DNA from: Kaistella sp. 97-N-M2
GTDB taxonomy: Bacteria > Bacteroidota > Bacteroidia > Flavobacteriales > Weeksellaceae
DNA: 64,000 nt
Direction: 5' to 3'
Assembly (NCBI RefSeq): GCF_021513235.1
Contig: NZ_CP090976.1
Span: 1,364,001 to 1,428,000 of the forward strand
A model generated the notes under the pieces. The model was not told the origin of the DNA. It ran no database searches and saw nothing but the letters and a program-made list of their open reading frames with translations. The position numbers and the translations under genes were made by a program. Shown here one piece after another: positions 1 to 8,603 of the stretch (its first letter is position 1; each line of letters opens with the position of its first letter).

Positions 1-2156
1 ATGATGACATCGGACGAAGGCGTGAATGAGTTCGTATCATCCGCCACGGCAATGCCAACGTTGCTTTGTTTTAAAGCGCCGGCATCATTTAAGCCATCGC
101 CAAACATGGCCACCTTTTGGTTTGCGTCCTGTAAATGCTTAATATAATTCAGTTTGTCTTCGGGGCTTTGGTTAAAAGCCATCCCGGTAACATTTGGAAT
201 CATTGCTCTCAATTTCAGTTCTTCGGAAGAATTATCGCCGCTTAAAATATGAATTTTATGGTCGGAAAGGGTTTTGAAAAGGGCATTGAGATCTTCGCGG
301 TACTCATTTTCGAAAATATATTTTCCTAAATAAACTTCGTTTCTACTGATGTGAACTGCAGTCTCCAGATTTTTCGAATCCAAGCCAACCAGTTTCGCCG
401 AGCCGATCCTGTAAAGGTTTCCGCGCACTTCGGCTTCGTAGCCTTTACCGGGGATTTCCCGGAAGTTTTCTACCGGAAAATATTCATCTTCCATTGCTAA
501 AAATTCGTACAGCGATTTCGATAAGGGATGATTGGAATTTTTGAGGAGACTTTTGATGTTTTTCAAATCGAATTCCGCCATCTCATTACCTTCAAAATTG
601 ATGTTCGATTTTTTATGGTGTGTAATAGTGCCTGTTTTATCGAAAACCAAAGTATCAATTTTGGAGATCTTTTCGATGGTTAAGGTATCTTTTACATAGA
701 ATTTGTTTCGTCCCAAAATCCGCATAACGTGACCGAAAGTAAAGGGTGCAGACAATGCCAAGGCGCACGGACAGGCAATAATTAAAATTGCTGCGACCAC
801 CTGAAACATTTTCTCGAAGTCGATTTGAGCCCAGTAAATTCCCGCAATCAGTGTAATTCCTAAAATAATAAAGGTGAAATATTTTGAGATTTCGTTCGTC
901 AGAGTATCAAGTCCGGTTTCGTATTTTTTAAAGGCTTCTTTGTTCCACAGCTGCGTTAAATAGCTTTGGTTCACCGTTTTAATAACTTCTAGTTCCAGGG
1001 CAGAACCAACCTGTTTTCCACCCGCAAAAATCTTGTCGCCCGCTTTTTTTGGGATCGAAGCACTTTCGCCCGTGATAAAACTGTTGTCGATATTTCCTTC
1101 GCCGTTAATTAAAATCGCATCCACCGGAATAATTTCCTGGTTTCGGACCATAATTCGGTCGCCAATTCTGAGATCTGAAAGTAAAATGTTTTCCTGTTTT
1201 CCCGCGAAGTCGACTTTTGTAACCGCAATGGGATAGAAAGATTTGTAATCGCGGTCGTAAGAAAGCGCGCTGTAGGTTCTTTTCTGGAAAAGTTTGCCCA
1301 AAAGCATGAAGAATAAAAGGCCGCACAAAGTATCGAAATAGCCGGCACCGTAATTGGTTAAAACCTCATAAATGCTTCTGCCATAAAGCATTAAAATTCC
1401 AAGAACAATCGGAACGTCGATATTCACGATCTTATTTTTTGAACCAAACCAGGCAGATTTAAAATAATCCGAAGCGGAATAGAAAACCACGGGCGTCGCG
1501 AGTAAAAACATGATAAAGCGGAAGAGATGCTTGTAATTCTCCCAATAATAATCGGTTGTTCCCATGATATCGGCGGCATATTCGGGATAGGAAAAGAACA
1601 TGCCGTTCCCAAACGCAAATCCCGCAATCGCGAGTTTTATGACCAGGGTTTTGTCGAAAGTTTCTTCTTTCTTATCGGCGGTCTCCAGGTTAATCACGGG
1701 TTTATAACCCAGATTTGTAAGAAATTTGGCGAGATCGCTTAACTTCAGTTCGTTGTGATTGAAGGAAATCTGTACATTTTTCCGCGTAAAATTGACTTGG
1801 GAATAATTAATGTTTTCATTCAGCGTGTGCAGACTTTCCAAAAGCCAGATGCAGGAAGAACAGTGGATGACAGGGATTTTAAAAGTAACTAGACTGGTAT
1901 TGCCTTCGGAGAAATCGGTAACGTTATTGAAAATTTCCGGCGTGTCGAGATAATCGAACTGCGAAATGTTGTCCTCATTAGGCCGAATTCCGGAGCGTTT
2001 GTTCAACTCATAGAAATTACCTAAATTATTGATATTCAGTATTTCAAAAACCGATTTGCACCCGTTGCAACAAAATATTTTCTCATCGAACGAAATTCGC
2101 TCTTTGGCTATAATCTGACCGCAATGATAACAATTTTCCGACACTTTTCCTGGCAT
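1..2156 (-). CDS. ccoI: Heavy-metal (copper) P1B-type ATPase, CcoI/FixI-like, 3' end off the window
   Basis: Copper-exporting ATPase of the inner membrane that supplies copper for assembly of cbb3-type cytochrome oxidase. I translated it from the minus strand; it starts with ATG at 2154-2156 and runs off the left edge after about 718 residues. Visible in order: an N-terminal Cys-rich domain (C9, C12, then CCNGC at 29-33), an HMA-like segment with CSSC near residue 97, transmembrane segments, the ion-channel CPC motif near 462, the phosphorylation motif DKTGT near 503, an HP dipeptide near 542 and the hinge motif GDGLND near 687. The Cys-rich N-terminus before the HMA domain is typical of the CcoI/FixI group. 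A divergent Crp/Fnr regulator is the usual neighbour of cco genes in this phylum. The structural cco genes would be expected left of the window (inference). Confidence 0.9.
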   Translation of the reverse strand, partial: MPGKVSENCYHCGQIIAKERISFDEKIFCCNGCKSVFEILNINNLGNFYELNKRSGIRPNEDNISQFDYLDTPEIFNNVTDFSEGNTSLVTFKIPVIHCSSCIWLLESLHTLNENINYSQVNFTRKNVQISFNHNELKLSDLAKFLTNLGYKPVINLETADKKEETFDKTLVIKLAIAGFAFGNGMFFSYPEYAADIMGTTDYYWENYKHLFRFIMFLLATPVVFYSASDYFKSAWFGSKNKIVNIDVPIVLGILMLYGRSIYEVLTNYGAGYFDTLCGLLFFMLLGKLFQKRTYSALSYDRDYKSFYPIAVTKVDFAGKQENILLSDLRIGDRIMVRNQEIIPVDAILINGEGNIDNSFITGESASIPKKAGDKIFAGGKQVGSALELEVIKTVNQSYLTQLWNKEAFKKYETGLDTLTNEISKYFTFIILGITLIAGIYWAQIDFEKMFQVVAAILIIACPCALALSAPFTFGHVMRILGRNKFYVKDTLTIEKISKIDTLVFDKTGTITHHKKSNINFEGNEMAEFDLKNIKSLLKNSNHPLSKSLYEFLAMEDEYFPVENFREIPGKGYEAEVRGNLYRIGSAKLVGLDSKNLETAVHISRNEVYLGKYIFENEYREDLNALFKTLSDHKIHILSGDNSSEELKLRAMIPNVTGMAFNQSPEDKLNYIKHLQDANQKVAMFGDGLNDAGALKQSNVGIAVADDTNSFTPSSDVI

Positions 2157-2172
2157 TCAACCAGCAAAATTA

Positions 2173-2192
2173 TAACAAATAAATTTGTGTTA
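2173..2192. promoter_or_regulatory. Candidate Crp/Fnr-type palindromic operator between ccoI and the regulator gene
   Basis: The short divergent intergenic region holds an inverted repeat: ACAAAT-AA-ATTTGT at 2175-2188, flanked by TAACA (2173-2177) and TGTTA (2188-2192). It overlaps the -33 element of the regulator promoter and sits about 17 bases from the ccoI start. Symmetry and position fit a binding site for the adjacent Crp/Fnr protein (autoregulation plus control of ccoI). That role is inference. Confidence 0.4.
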
Positions 2193-2215
2193 AGGTTTTA
2201 AATACGCTATTTTTG
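2184..2215 (+). promoter_or_regulatory. Bacteroidota promoter of the Crp/Fnr gene
   Basis: TTTG at 2184-2187 and TATTTTTG at 2208-2215 are separated by 20 nt, matching the phylum consensus TTTG-N19-TAnnTTTG. Transcription would start near 2222, leaving a leader of about 13 nt. On the other strand, CAAAATTA at 2165-2172 could be the -7 element for ccoI. Confidence 0.55.
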
Positions 2216-2234
2216 CTGATAAATGTCATAAATA

Positions 2235-2948
2235 ATGTCCTTAGAAAAACAAAACTTGATCGAAGAAAGTTTGCAGAAAGTTTTTAACGAAGATTCCTTC
2301 AAAGTTACGCTTTCCGCGGATGATTTTCAAAAGTACCTTGCCGCTCTCCAAAGCCTGCATTTTAATAAAGGCGAAACCATCTTCGAGGATGGCGACACCC
2401 CAAAAGGCGTTTTTTTTATAAAAAAAGGAACGGCAAAACTGTCTAAACAAGGTGTTTACGGAAAGGAACAAATCCTGCGTTTTATTAAAGAAGGCGATTT
2501 AATCGGCTACCGTTCTTTACTTTGCGGCGAAAATTTGCAGGCGAAAGGAGAAGCGATGACGGAAGTTGAAGCAACTTTTTTACCGGCGGACATTTTTCTG
2601 CATCTTCTGGAAGTCGATCCCAAACTGTCCTTCGTCATGTTGCAAAAGATCGCTTTCGAGTTGGGCGAATCTTCTAACACGGTAACCTTCCTCGCCCAGA
2701 AAACCGTTCGCGAAAGGCTGGCGGAAATATTACTTTTACTGGAACAAAAACTCGGCACCGATCCCGAAGGTTTCATTAAAATTTCCTTAACTCGGGAAGA
2801 AATCGCCAATATTATCGGAACAGCAACCGAAAGTGCGATCCGCTTAATTTCGGAATTCAAACAGGATGGTTTGATCGAAGTGGAAGGACGCAACATCAAG
2901 ATCGTTCACCACGAAAAGCTTCGAAAACTTGGACACGTGCTTCCATAA
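2235..2948 (+). CDS. Crp/Fnr family transcriptional regulator
   Basis: A 237-residue regulator with a cyclic-nucleotide-binding fold at about residues 30-140, a dimerisation helix at about 145-175 and a winged helix-turn-helix at about 184-225. The recognition helix contains E199 and R203, resembling the E..SR pattern of Fnr/FixK proteins. The only cysteine is C97, so it cannot hold the 4Fe-4S cluster of classical Fnr; any oxygen or redox response must come from another input. It is divergent from the ccoI-like ATPase, which suggests control of the microaerobic oxidase genes, as is common for this arrangement. The ATG start is preceded by a good promoter and a palindrome. Confidence 0.88.
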   Translation: MSLEKQNLIEESLQKVFNEDSFKVTLSADDFQKYLAALQSLHFNKGETIFEDGDTPKGVFFIKKGTAKLSKQGVYGKEQILRFIKEGDLIGYRSLLCGENLQAKGEAMTEVEATFLPADIFLHLLEVDPKLSFVMLQKIAFELGESSNTVTFLAQKTVRERLAEILLLLEQKLGTDPEGFIKISLTREEIANIIGTATESAIRLISEFKQDGLIEVEGRNIKIVHHEKLRKLGHVLP

Positions 2949-3011
2949 TTGATGATCCATCATCCATCATCACTCACCCAACATTTATTACCCATCACCC
3001 AATAAAAACCT

Positions 3012-3827
3012 ATGTCTGTACATTCTGAAATAAAAAAAATAACCACCGAAACTTTGCGAAAAATGAAATTCGACAAAGAAAAGATCACCATGCTTACGGC
3101 ATATGATTATACCATGGCAAAAATGGTCGACGCAGGTGGCGTTGATGCCATTTTGGTGGGAGATTCTGCGTCCAATGTGATGGCAGGGTTCGAAACCACG
3201 TTGCCCATTACGCTGGATCACATGATTTACCATGCGCAGTGCGTCGTTCGCGGCGTGGATCGCGCTTTGGTTGTGGTAGATCTGCCTTTCGGAAGTTACC
3301 AGTCTAACCCCGAAAAAGCGCTGGAATCTGCGGTAAGGATTATGAAAGAATCCGAGGCGCACGCCATTAAACTCGAAGGTGGCCGCGAAGTTGAAAAATC
3401 CATCAAAAAGATCGTAAACGCCGGGATTCCGGTAATGGGACATTTGGGTTTAACACCGCAGTCTATTTACCAGTTCGGAACTTACCGCGTTCGCGCAAAA
3501 GAAGACGAGGAAGCCGACAAATTACTGAAAGATGCTAAGTTGCTTCAGGATTTAGGATGTTTTGCGGTGGTTTTAGAAAAAATTCCGGCGGCTTTGGCGA
3601 AACAGGTTTCCGAAAGCATTTCCATTCCAACCATCGGAATTGGCGCCGGACCCGACTGCGACGGGCAGGTTCTTGTTTACCACGATATGGTAGGCATGAA
3701 CAAAGATTTCTCTCCAAAATTCTTAAGACGATATCTCGATTTATATACCGAAATTACGGGCGCAGTTTCACAATACGTGAAAGATGTAAAATCCGCCGAT
3801 TTCCCTAACCAAACAGAAAGTTATTAA
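3012..3827 (+). CDS. panB: 3-methyl-2-oxobutanoate hydroxymethyltransferase
   Basis: Cytosolic enzyme of pantothenate synthesis. It moves a hydroxymethyl group from 5,10-methylene-tetrahydrofolate to 2-oxoisovalerate, giving ketopantoate. At 271 residues it has the family's usual length. Recognisable motifs are the metal-binding [10 protein letters not shown] near residue 50, [10 protein letters not shown] near 90, KLEGG near 120 and VLEKIP near 190, which carries the catalytic glutamate. A downstream small gene overlaps its stop codon (TAATG), so the two are probably cotranscribed. The 60 bases upstream are nearly free of G and contain short CATC repeats. Confidence 0.96.
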   Translation: MSVHSEIKKITTETLRKMKFDKEKITMLTAYDYTMAKMVDAGGVDAILVGDSASNVMAGFETTLPITLDHMIYHAQCVVRGVDRALVVVDLPFGSYQSNPEKALESAVRIMKESEAHAIKLEGGREVEKSIKKIVNAGIPVMGHLGLTPQSIYQFGTYRVRAKEDEEADKLLKDAKLLQDLGCFAVVLEKIPAALAKQVSESISIPTIGIGAGPDCDGQVLVYHDMVGMNKDFSPKFLRRYLDLYTEITGAVSQYVKDVKSADFPNQTESY

Positions 3828-4156
3828 TGCAAACCAACACCCAAACCATTCAAGGAATTTTATCCATCGCCGCGCTGCTCTGTCTCGTGGTAGGATTTTT
3901 TAATTTATTTTCACCGGAGATCAACGACTTACTGTACAACAAACTTTTTTATGTTTTAATTGGGGCGAGTTTCTTTTTCCAGGCACCCACTTTATCAAAT
4001 AAAAAATTACTTTATCCTATGTACGTCGCTGCCGCTTTGTGTGTAATCGGTGCCTTTTTACCAACGGATTCGCAGTTTGCAGTGATTAAAACCATCGGGC
4101 TTTTTGCGGGAGTAATTCTTTCAATCTTTAACCGACCGAAAGTGGTGCGAAGATAA
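3827..4156 (+). CDS. Small multi-pass membrane protein of unknown function
   Basis: A 109-residue hydrophobic protein. Segments at about residues 9-29, 38-54, 63-80 and 84-102 could span the membrane, so it likely has three or four helices and a short basic tail. I do not recognise a family. Its ATG overlaps the panB stop codon, so translation is probably coupled. The operon ends in a strong hairpin terminator. A role linked to pantothenate is not supported by anything beyond position. Confidence 0.75.
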   Translation: MQTNTQTIQGILSIAALLCLVVGFFNLFSPEINDLLYNKLFYVLIGASFFFQAPTLSNKKLLYPMYVAAALCVIGAFLPTDSQFAVIKTIGLFAGVILSIFNRPKVVRR

Positions 4157-4207
4157 ATTCGTTACCGAATTTAAAGAAGTTTAACAGCCCTACAAAAAAA
4201 TGACATG

Positions 4208-4240
4208 GGAAGTTCCAAATGAGAACTTCCTATTTTTTTT
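4208..4240. terminator. Intrinsic terminator between convergent genes
   Basis: Perfect 8-bp stem GGAAGTTC (4208-4215) and GAACTTCC (4223-4230) with a 7-nt loop, followed by TATTTTTTTT. It ends the panB operon. An A-rich tract on the other side lets it serve the minus-strand SDR gene too. Confidence 0.85.
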
Positions 4241-4243
4241 AAG

Positions 4244-4966
4244 TTAAAACCGTACCCGAACCCATTTTGGTAAGACTTTCAAAATAAAGGCGATCATAGA
4301 CCATCGCTTGGTTACATACGCGTATTCTTCTTTATTTTTGATGACTTTATAGATTTGGCGTCCGGCTTTTTCGGGAGATGATGCCCAGAACATTTTTTTT
4401 CCCTGCGTCATGCGTGTAGCGACAAAACCGGGTCTGATATCGGTTACATAAACTGATTTTTTCTGGCATCTGGCTCGCCTTGCTTTTTGCCTTAAACCTT
4501 CCAGATAAACCATCTGGTAAGATTTTGCCGCGTGGTACGCCGGTGCAACGCAGCTCCCGAAATGTCCCGAGACGGAGGTAATCGCGATAAAATGTCCGTC
4601 ACCTTTGTTTTCAAAGAATCTGTAACTGTAATCAGCAATTTCGGTAAAAGCCAACACATTTAATTTGTTGGCATTATTTTCTGCCGTAAAACCGCGGTTT
4701 CTGTTTAGATTTCCGATGCCGGCGCTCAGCACGAGCAAATCCAAACCACCCAGCTGTTCTGTAAACTCCCTTATTTTTTGGGAGGGATTATTTTCCAGAC
4801 AATCCAAATACTGAACTTCCAGATTTTTTTGTGCAGAATTTTTCAGGTCGTTTATAAAATCGTTCTCAATTCCTGTGATGCAAACTTTGTAATTATTTGA
4901 AAGAAGAATTTTGGCGAGCTCGTACCCAATTCCCGAAGTTCCGCCAATTACAATCGCTTTTTTCAT
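4244..4966 (-). CDS. Short-chain dehydrogenase/reductase (SDR)
   Basis: A 240-residue classical SDR. The Rossmann glycine motif GGTSGIG is at residues 8-14, an LSAGIG (NAG-like) motif follows near 80, and the catalytic YHAAK lies near 144 with a preceding serine in ITSVSG. The C-terminal 25 residues are basic and hydrophobic. The substrate cannot be told from sequence. The gene stands alone: convergent with the panB operon and about 100 bases downstream of the heme-binding gene on the same strand. Confidence 0.85.
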   Translation of the reverse strand: MKKAIVIGGTSGIGYELAKILLSNNYKVCITGIENDFINDLKNSAQKNLEVQYLDCLENNPSQKIREFTEQLGGLDLLVLSAGIGNLNRNRGFTAENNANKLNVLAFTEIADYSYRFFENKGDGHFIAITSVSGHFGSCVAPAYHAAKSYQMVYLEGLRQKARRARCQKKSVYVTDIRPGFVATRMTQGKKMFWASSPEKAGRQIYKVIKNKEEYAYVTKRWSMIAFILKVLPKWVRVRF

Positions 4967-5067
4967 CTCACTAAAATACGGATTAATAAAAGCAAGCGCA
5001 ATGAAAGGACCTGAAAATTATAATTTCTCGGTTTTTAAGTGGAAGACGAACGGTGTTTTTTTGGAAT

Positions 5068-5526
5068 TTAATATTTCCCCGATAACAGGATCTCCTCAAA
5101 ATAATTCGCCAGCAAAGTCCTTTCTGCTTTCGTCAGGTTGGCTTTTGGATGTTTGGTAATGTACGCCGGCAGAGGCATCGAATAATCCTTCACCGATTTC
5201 ACGGAGTTTTCGAGCATGTTTTTCTTGAGATCTTTATTTAGGTTTCCCCAGTCCGACAAATTGAGATGTTCTCTGCCCTCATTCACATGATTTTTAATAG
5301 TCCACGAAATGGGCGCCACATAGGCGTAGTCCGGATAAACAGTTTCGGTGGTGTGGCAGTCGTAACAGCCTTTCCTTAAAATAGCCTGAACATTCGCGGG
5401 CGTTCCAAAAACGGTAATGAAATTTACTTTTTGATCAATGGGTTTATTAATTCGGTTCACCGGAATAAACTGGATCACTGCAATTAAAATCAGGAACCAG
5501 TAAAGGATTGTTTTCAGAGTTTTCAT
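5068..5526 (-). CDS. Heme-binding domain protein (cytochrome-like, CYDCH motif)
   Basis: A 152-residue protein with one N-terminal membrane anchor or signal segment (residues 5-22) and a single c-type heme site, CYDCH, near residue 54. Conserved MPLPAY later supplies a possible axial methionine. This matches the heme-binding domain family of Bacteroidota (Heme_bd type), whose partners are mostly unknown. Its ATG overlaps the stop codon of the upstream lipoprotein gene (ATGA), so the two are translationally coupled. It probably faces the periplasm. Confidence 0.8.
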   Translation of the reverse strand: MKTLKTILYWFLILIAVIQFIPVNRINKPIDQKVNFITVFGTPANVQAILRKGCYDCHTTETVYPDYAYVAPISWTIKNHVNEGREHLNLSDWGNLNKDLKKNMLENSVKSVKDYSMPLPAYITKHPKANLTKAERTLLANYFEEILLSGKY

Positions 5527-7214
5527 CAGGGTTTTTTAGGCACTTCTGCCGAAGTTGGCGGTACTTGTAATACTTCCGAGGACGTCGCGCCCGTTGCCGA
5601 ACTTTCCGCATCGGGCTTAAGATTCCAGGTTTCACGGATTTCCCACAAGGGACGAATTTCGATGGTTTTAGAAAAAACATACACGTCTTCCGCAAAAGTT
5701 TGCGTTCCAAAATCTGCAGAATCCCAAATTCCGTTTTCGTTGTTGTCGACCAGAATTCGCGGTTGATATTTGCCGGGTTTGAGAGATTTGAACACAATGG
5801 TATTTTCGGTACTGTATCTCGAGTAAACAACGCTGCCACCATCATTGAGGAGTTGAAACCAGAATTTCTGTGTTGGTGCGTTTTCCAGGGTTAAAAATAA
5901 AGTTCCGTAATTTTCGGTTTTGTCGCTTTCAAAATCGAAGCGGTAGGATTTTAAAGTCGAGTCGTAAAAGGAAGAAACACTTTCTTTTGGCACCGTTAAA
6001 GAATATTTATTACCTTCTTTAAAGTTGGATTGAATATGGATTTCGTAGGGATTTTTCGCCGAAATCTGCGCCGTAAAGTCCTGCTGAATACTGTCGGAAA
6101 CCAAAGACCATTTTTCGGGTTGAATTTTATCGATAAAATAATTAGATTCTATAGTAAAATCACGGTTGGGCGCGAGTAAATTTCCTTTCGCATTTGTAAG
6201 GGTCATTTCGTTTTTTGCATTATACCGATAGAAAAGCGACACGGTGTCCTGTTTAATGCCATCATCATAACTGAATTTCAAATTTTCACTCGTCTCAGTT
6301 CCTAAGTTCAGCTTTTTTGCATCAAACCAAATATTAATGGAGTCGGATTTCGGTGCCTGCGTTACTTTATAATCCTGTAGTTTTTCATTCAGCGAAAGCA
6401 CCTTCACCTCCTGTGGATTGCCTTCAAAGGTCATCAGAACGCCGCCTGGAGTTTCCTTCATTTCCACATATTTCAAAGGTTTTCTGGAGGGGAAAAGATT
6501 AATGTTTAACCCCGAAATACTTTTATCCAGGGTAATTTTATCTTTCTGGAAACCTACTTTTTCTTTTCCGGCGTCGAAAACAGAATTTTCATTGGTGTCT
6601 TCAAAAGCTAAAATCCGGTATTCGCCCGGCGACAGATAGTTCAGTTCGAAGTAACCATCCGGGTCTGCTTTCGTAATGTAATACGGTTTTTGGCGGTAAT
6701 CCATCGAATCTTTTTCCTGAAAAAGACCGACAACCAGATTTGTTTCCTCCGCTTTTTTATCGGCGATGGGACTTTTCAGTTCACCGCTGATGTAGAGCTG
6801 ATCAATTTTATCGCCCGTCGAAAAAGCAAAATTGTAATATTGAAGCGGATTGCTTTCGTTATTGTCTACAATGGCATTTCCAAAATTAAAATTATAAGTC
6901 GTGTTTGCCTGCAACGTGTCCTCCCACTGGATCAGAAGGTATTTGTTGGCCATCCCGGAGGGAATGATCTTCGTCATTTTCTTGAGCGGCGGCGAAATGA
7001 TCAACTGTTTATTAATATCTCTCAACGTAATGTATTCATCAAAATCGATTCGAAGTTGTTTAATGTCGCGTGGAACATTTACGCGGGTGGTGTCGATATT
7101 TGTACTTACCACCTGTGGAGGAATGGTGTCTTTGGCCCCGCCAACCGGCGATCCAACGCGCGCGCAGGAAAATAAAAGCGCCGTAAAGAGAAAAAGAAAA
7201 ATAATTTTCTTCAT
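5526..7214 (-). CDS. Ig-like (Big_5/SbsA type) domain lipoprotein
   Basis: A 562-residue lipoprotein; the signal peptide ends in a lipobox with LLFSC at residues 13-17. After it comes the DTIPPQVVSTNID stretch typical of Big_5 Ig-like domains (about 25-130), then a middle region with a beta-sandwich motif (LSPGEYRILAFEDTNENSVFD) resembling prealbumin-like folds, then a second similar motif near 480-500. The C-terminus is Ser/Ala/Pro-rich. This family is widespread in Flavobacteriia and is probably periplasmic or surface-linked; its function is not established. It is coupled to the heme-binding gene downstream. Confidence 0.8.
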   Translation of the reverse strand: MKKIIFLFLFTALLFSCARVGSPVGGAKDTIPPQVVSTNIDTTRVNVPRDIKQLRIDFDEYITLRDINKQLIISPPLKKMTKIIPSGMANKYLLIQWEDTLQANTTYNFNFGNAIVDNNESNPLQYYNFAFSTGDKIDQLYISGELKSPIADKKAEETNLVVGLFQEKDSMDYRQKPYYITKADPDGYFELNYLSPGEYRILAFEDTNENSVFDAGKEKVGFQKDKITLDKSISGLNINLFPSRKPLKYVEMKETPGGVLMTFEGNPQEVKVLSLNEKLQDYKVTQAPKSDSINIWFDAKKLNLGTETSENLKFSYDDGIKQDTVSLFYRYNAKNEMTLTNAKGNLLAPNRDFTIESNYFIDKIQPEKWSLVSDSIQQDFTAQISAKNPYEIHIQSNFKEGNKYSLTVPKESVSSFYDSTLKSYRFDFESDKTENYGTLFLTLENAPTQKFWFQLLNDGGSVVYSRYSTENTIVFKSLKPGKYQPRILVDNNENGIWDSADFGTQTFAEDVYVFSKTIEIRPLWEIRETWNLKPDAESSATGATSSEVLQVPPTSAEVPKKP

Positions 7215-7242
7215 TGATGAATTTTAAACAAAATTAAGAAAA

Positions 7243-8523
7243 TTATTCACTGTAAGAATCGTTGGCTTTTTGCAGAGTGTCGGCGCCTGAGCCGTTTTTT
7301 GAAGAGTCAGTTTTTTCCATCTCTTTTCGGAACTTCTCCCTTTCGTACGGAAAATTCTCAAAAAGTCCCGAAAGCGCGAGGGCCGAATACACACGGCTGG
7401 AATATTTATTGCCGATTGCGATAATGGTAACATTCGATTTTAAGAGATGGGCGAAAACCGAATTTGTGCCGTGCCACCACCCGTTATGATAGGTCAACTT
7501 TGAGTTTTCGTCAAATATCTTCATGCGAAAACCGAGTCCGTAGTTATTGACGCCGGGTCTTTCGTTACTGTGCGGCGCGAACACCTGCTCCTGCAGATCG
7601 CTCCGCAGAAAATTTTTCGCAAACATCGCTTTCGAAAAGTTCAGGAGATCTCGCGGCGTGGTATACACATTTTTATCCCCATAAATAAGATCCAAACGGT
7701 CGTACGGATAAACTTTGGGGCCACGTTGGAAAAAAGATTTTGCCGCCGTTACCGTATCTTTTTCTTTAAAAATATAAGTGTTTTTCATGGCCAGGGGACG
7801 AAAAATAATTTGCTGCATCGCCTCGGGAAACGGAGTTTTTGTTACTTTTTCGATGAGCAATGCCAGGAGCGCATAATTGGTGTTGCAATACATAAAACCC
7901 GTGTCGGTTTCGCGCGCCAGTTCGGGTTTATATTGGATCAACAGATTCAAAATATCCTGATTGCTCAAATATTTCTGACTCATTTCCGGCGGTGCGGGCG
8001 TAATTTTTTCAATCAGATATTCGTATTTTGGCAAGCCGCTTCGTTGGGATAAAAGGGTGAAAACCGTCACTTTCGGGTAGGGAAATTTTGGAAAATATTG
8101 GGTCAAAGGATCGTCCAGTTTCAATTTTCCGGCTTCAACTAATTTCAGCGTGGCCATGGCCGTGAGTGTTTTGGAAATGGAAGCCACATGCAAAGCCATG
8201 GTATCGTTGATGGGTTGCTGACTGTCTCCCTGGGCATAGCCGCGATAGCCTTCATAAAGAATTTTATCGCCTTTCGCGACTAAAAATCCGCCCCATAAAT
8301 CACCTTTTTCCCAGACGTTTTTGTAATAATTGTCGATCGCGGAAACGATGGAATCCTTATTGTCCAAATGGTTGTCTTTTCGGTTGAAAATGTTGTCCAG
8401 ATCGATGTTTCCGTAATTGGGAAGAGCGGTTTTGAGTTCTTCGTCAATTGTTTGGTCTTTTTTGCAGGAAAACAAAGTGAAACTCAAAATAAGAAGAAAG
8501 AACGTGCGGAGTAAAAATTTCAT
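7243..8523 (-). CDS. Serine hydrolase lipoprotein, beta-lactamase/DD-peptidase fold
   Basis: A 426-residue member of the class C beta-lactamase-like serine hydrolases (PF00144). A lipobox (LFSC, cysteine 20) makes it a lipoprotein. The catalytic SxxK is seen as SISK within HVASISKTLTAM near residue 118, the second motif as YCNTN near 213 (YxN) and the third as the HNGWWHG region near 345. No class-specific feature indicates resistance; family members hydrolyse peptides, esters or peptidoglycan stems. It sits 28 bases upstream of the Ig-like lipoprotein gene on the same strand and may share its transcript. Confidence 0.87.
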   Translation of the reverse strand: MKFLLRTFFLLILSFTLFSCKKDQTIDEELKTALPNYGNIDLDNIFNRKDNHLDNKDSIVSAIDNYYKNVWEKGDLWGGFLVAKGDKILYEGYRGYAQGDSQQPINDTMALHVASISKTLTAMATLKLVEAGKLKLDDPLTQYFPKFPYPKVTVFTLLSQRSGLPKYEYLIEKITPAPPEMSQKYLSNQDILNLLIQYKPELARETDTGFMYCNTNYALLALLIEKVTKTPFPEAMQQIIFRPLAMKNTYIFKEKDTVTAAKSFFQRGPKVYPYDRLDLIYGDKNVYTTPRDLLNFSKAMFAKNFLRSDLQEQVFAPHSNERPGVNNYGLGFRMKIFDENSKLTYHNGWWHGTNSVFAHLLKSNVTIIAIGNKYSSRVYSALALSGLFENFPYEREKFRKEMEKTDSSKNGSGADTLQKANDSYSE

Positions 8524-8603
8524 TAAGCGTTTTTTGGGCTAAAAATTTCCGCAATATAAGGGAATTTCGAAAAATTGTGGAAGATCGAAATCATAAAGAT
8601 TTG

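Noticed and set aside
1033..1742. Several short reading frames opposite the P-type ATPase
   Set aside because: They are antisense shadows of the ATPase, which has all motifs on the minus strand.
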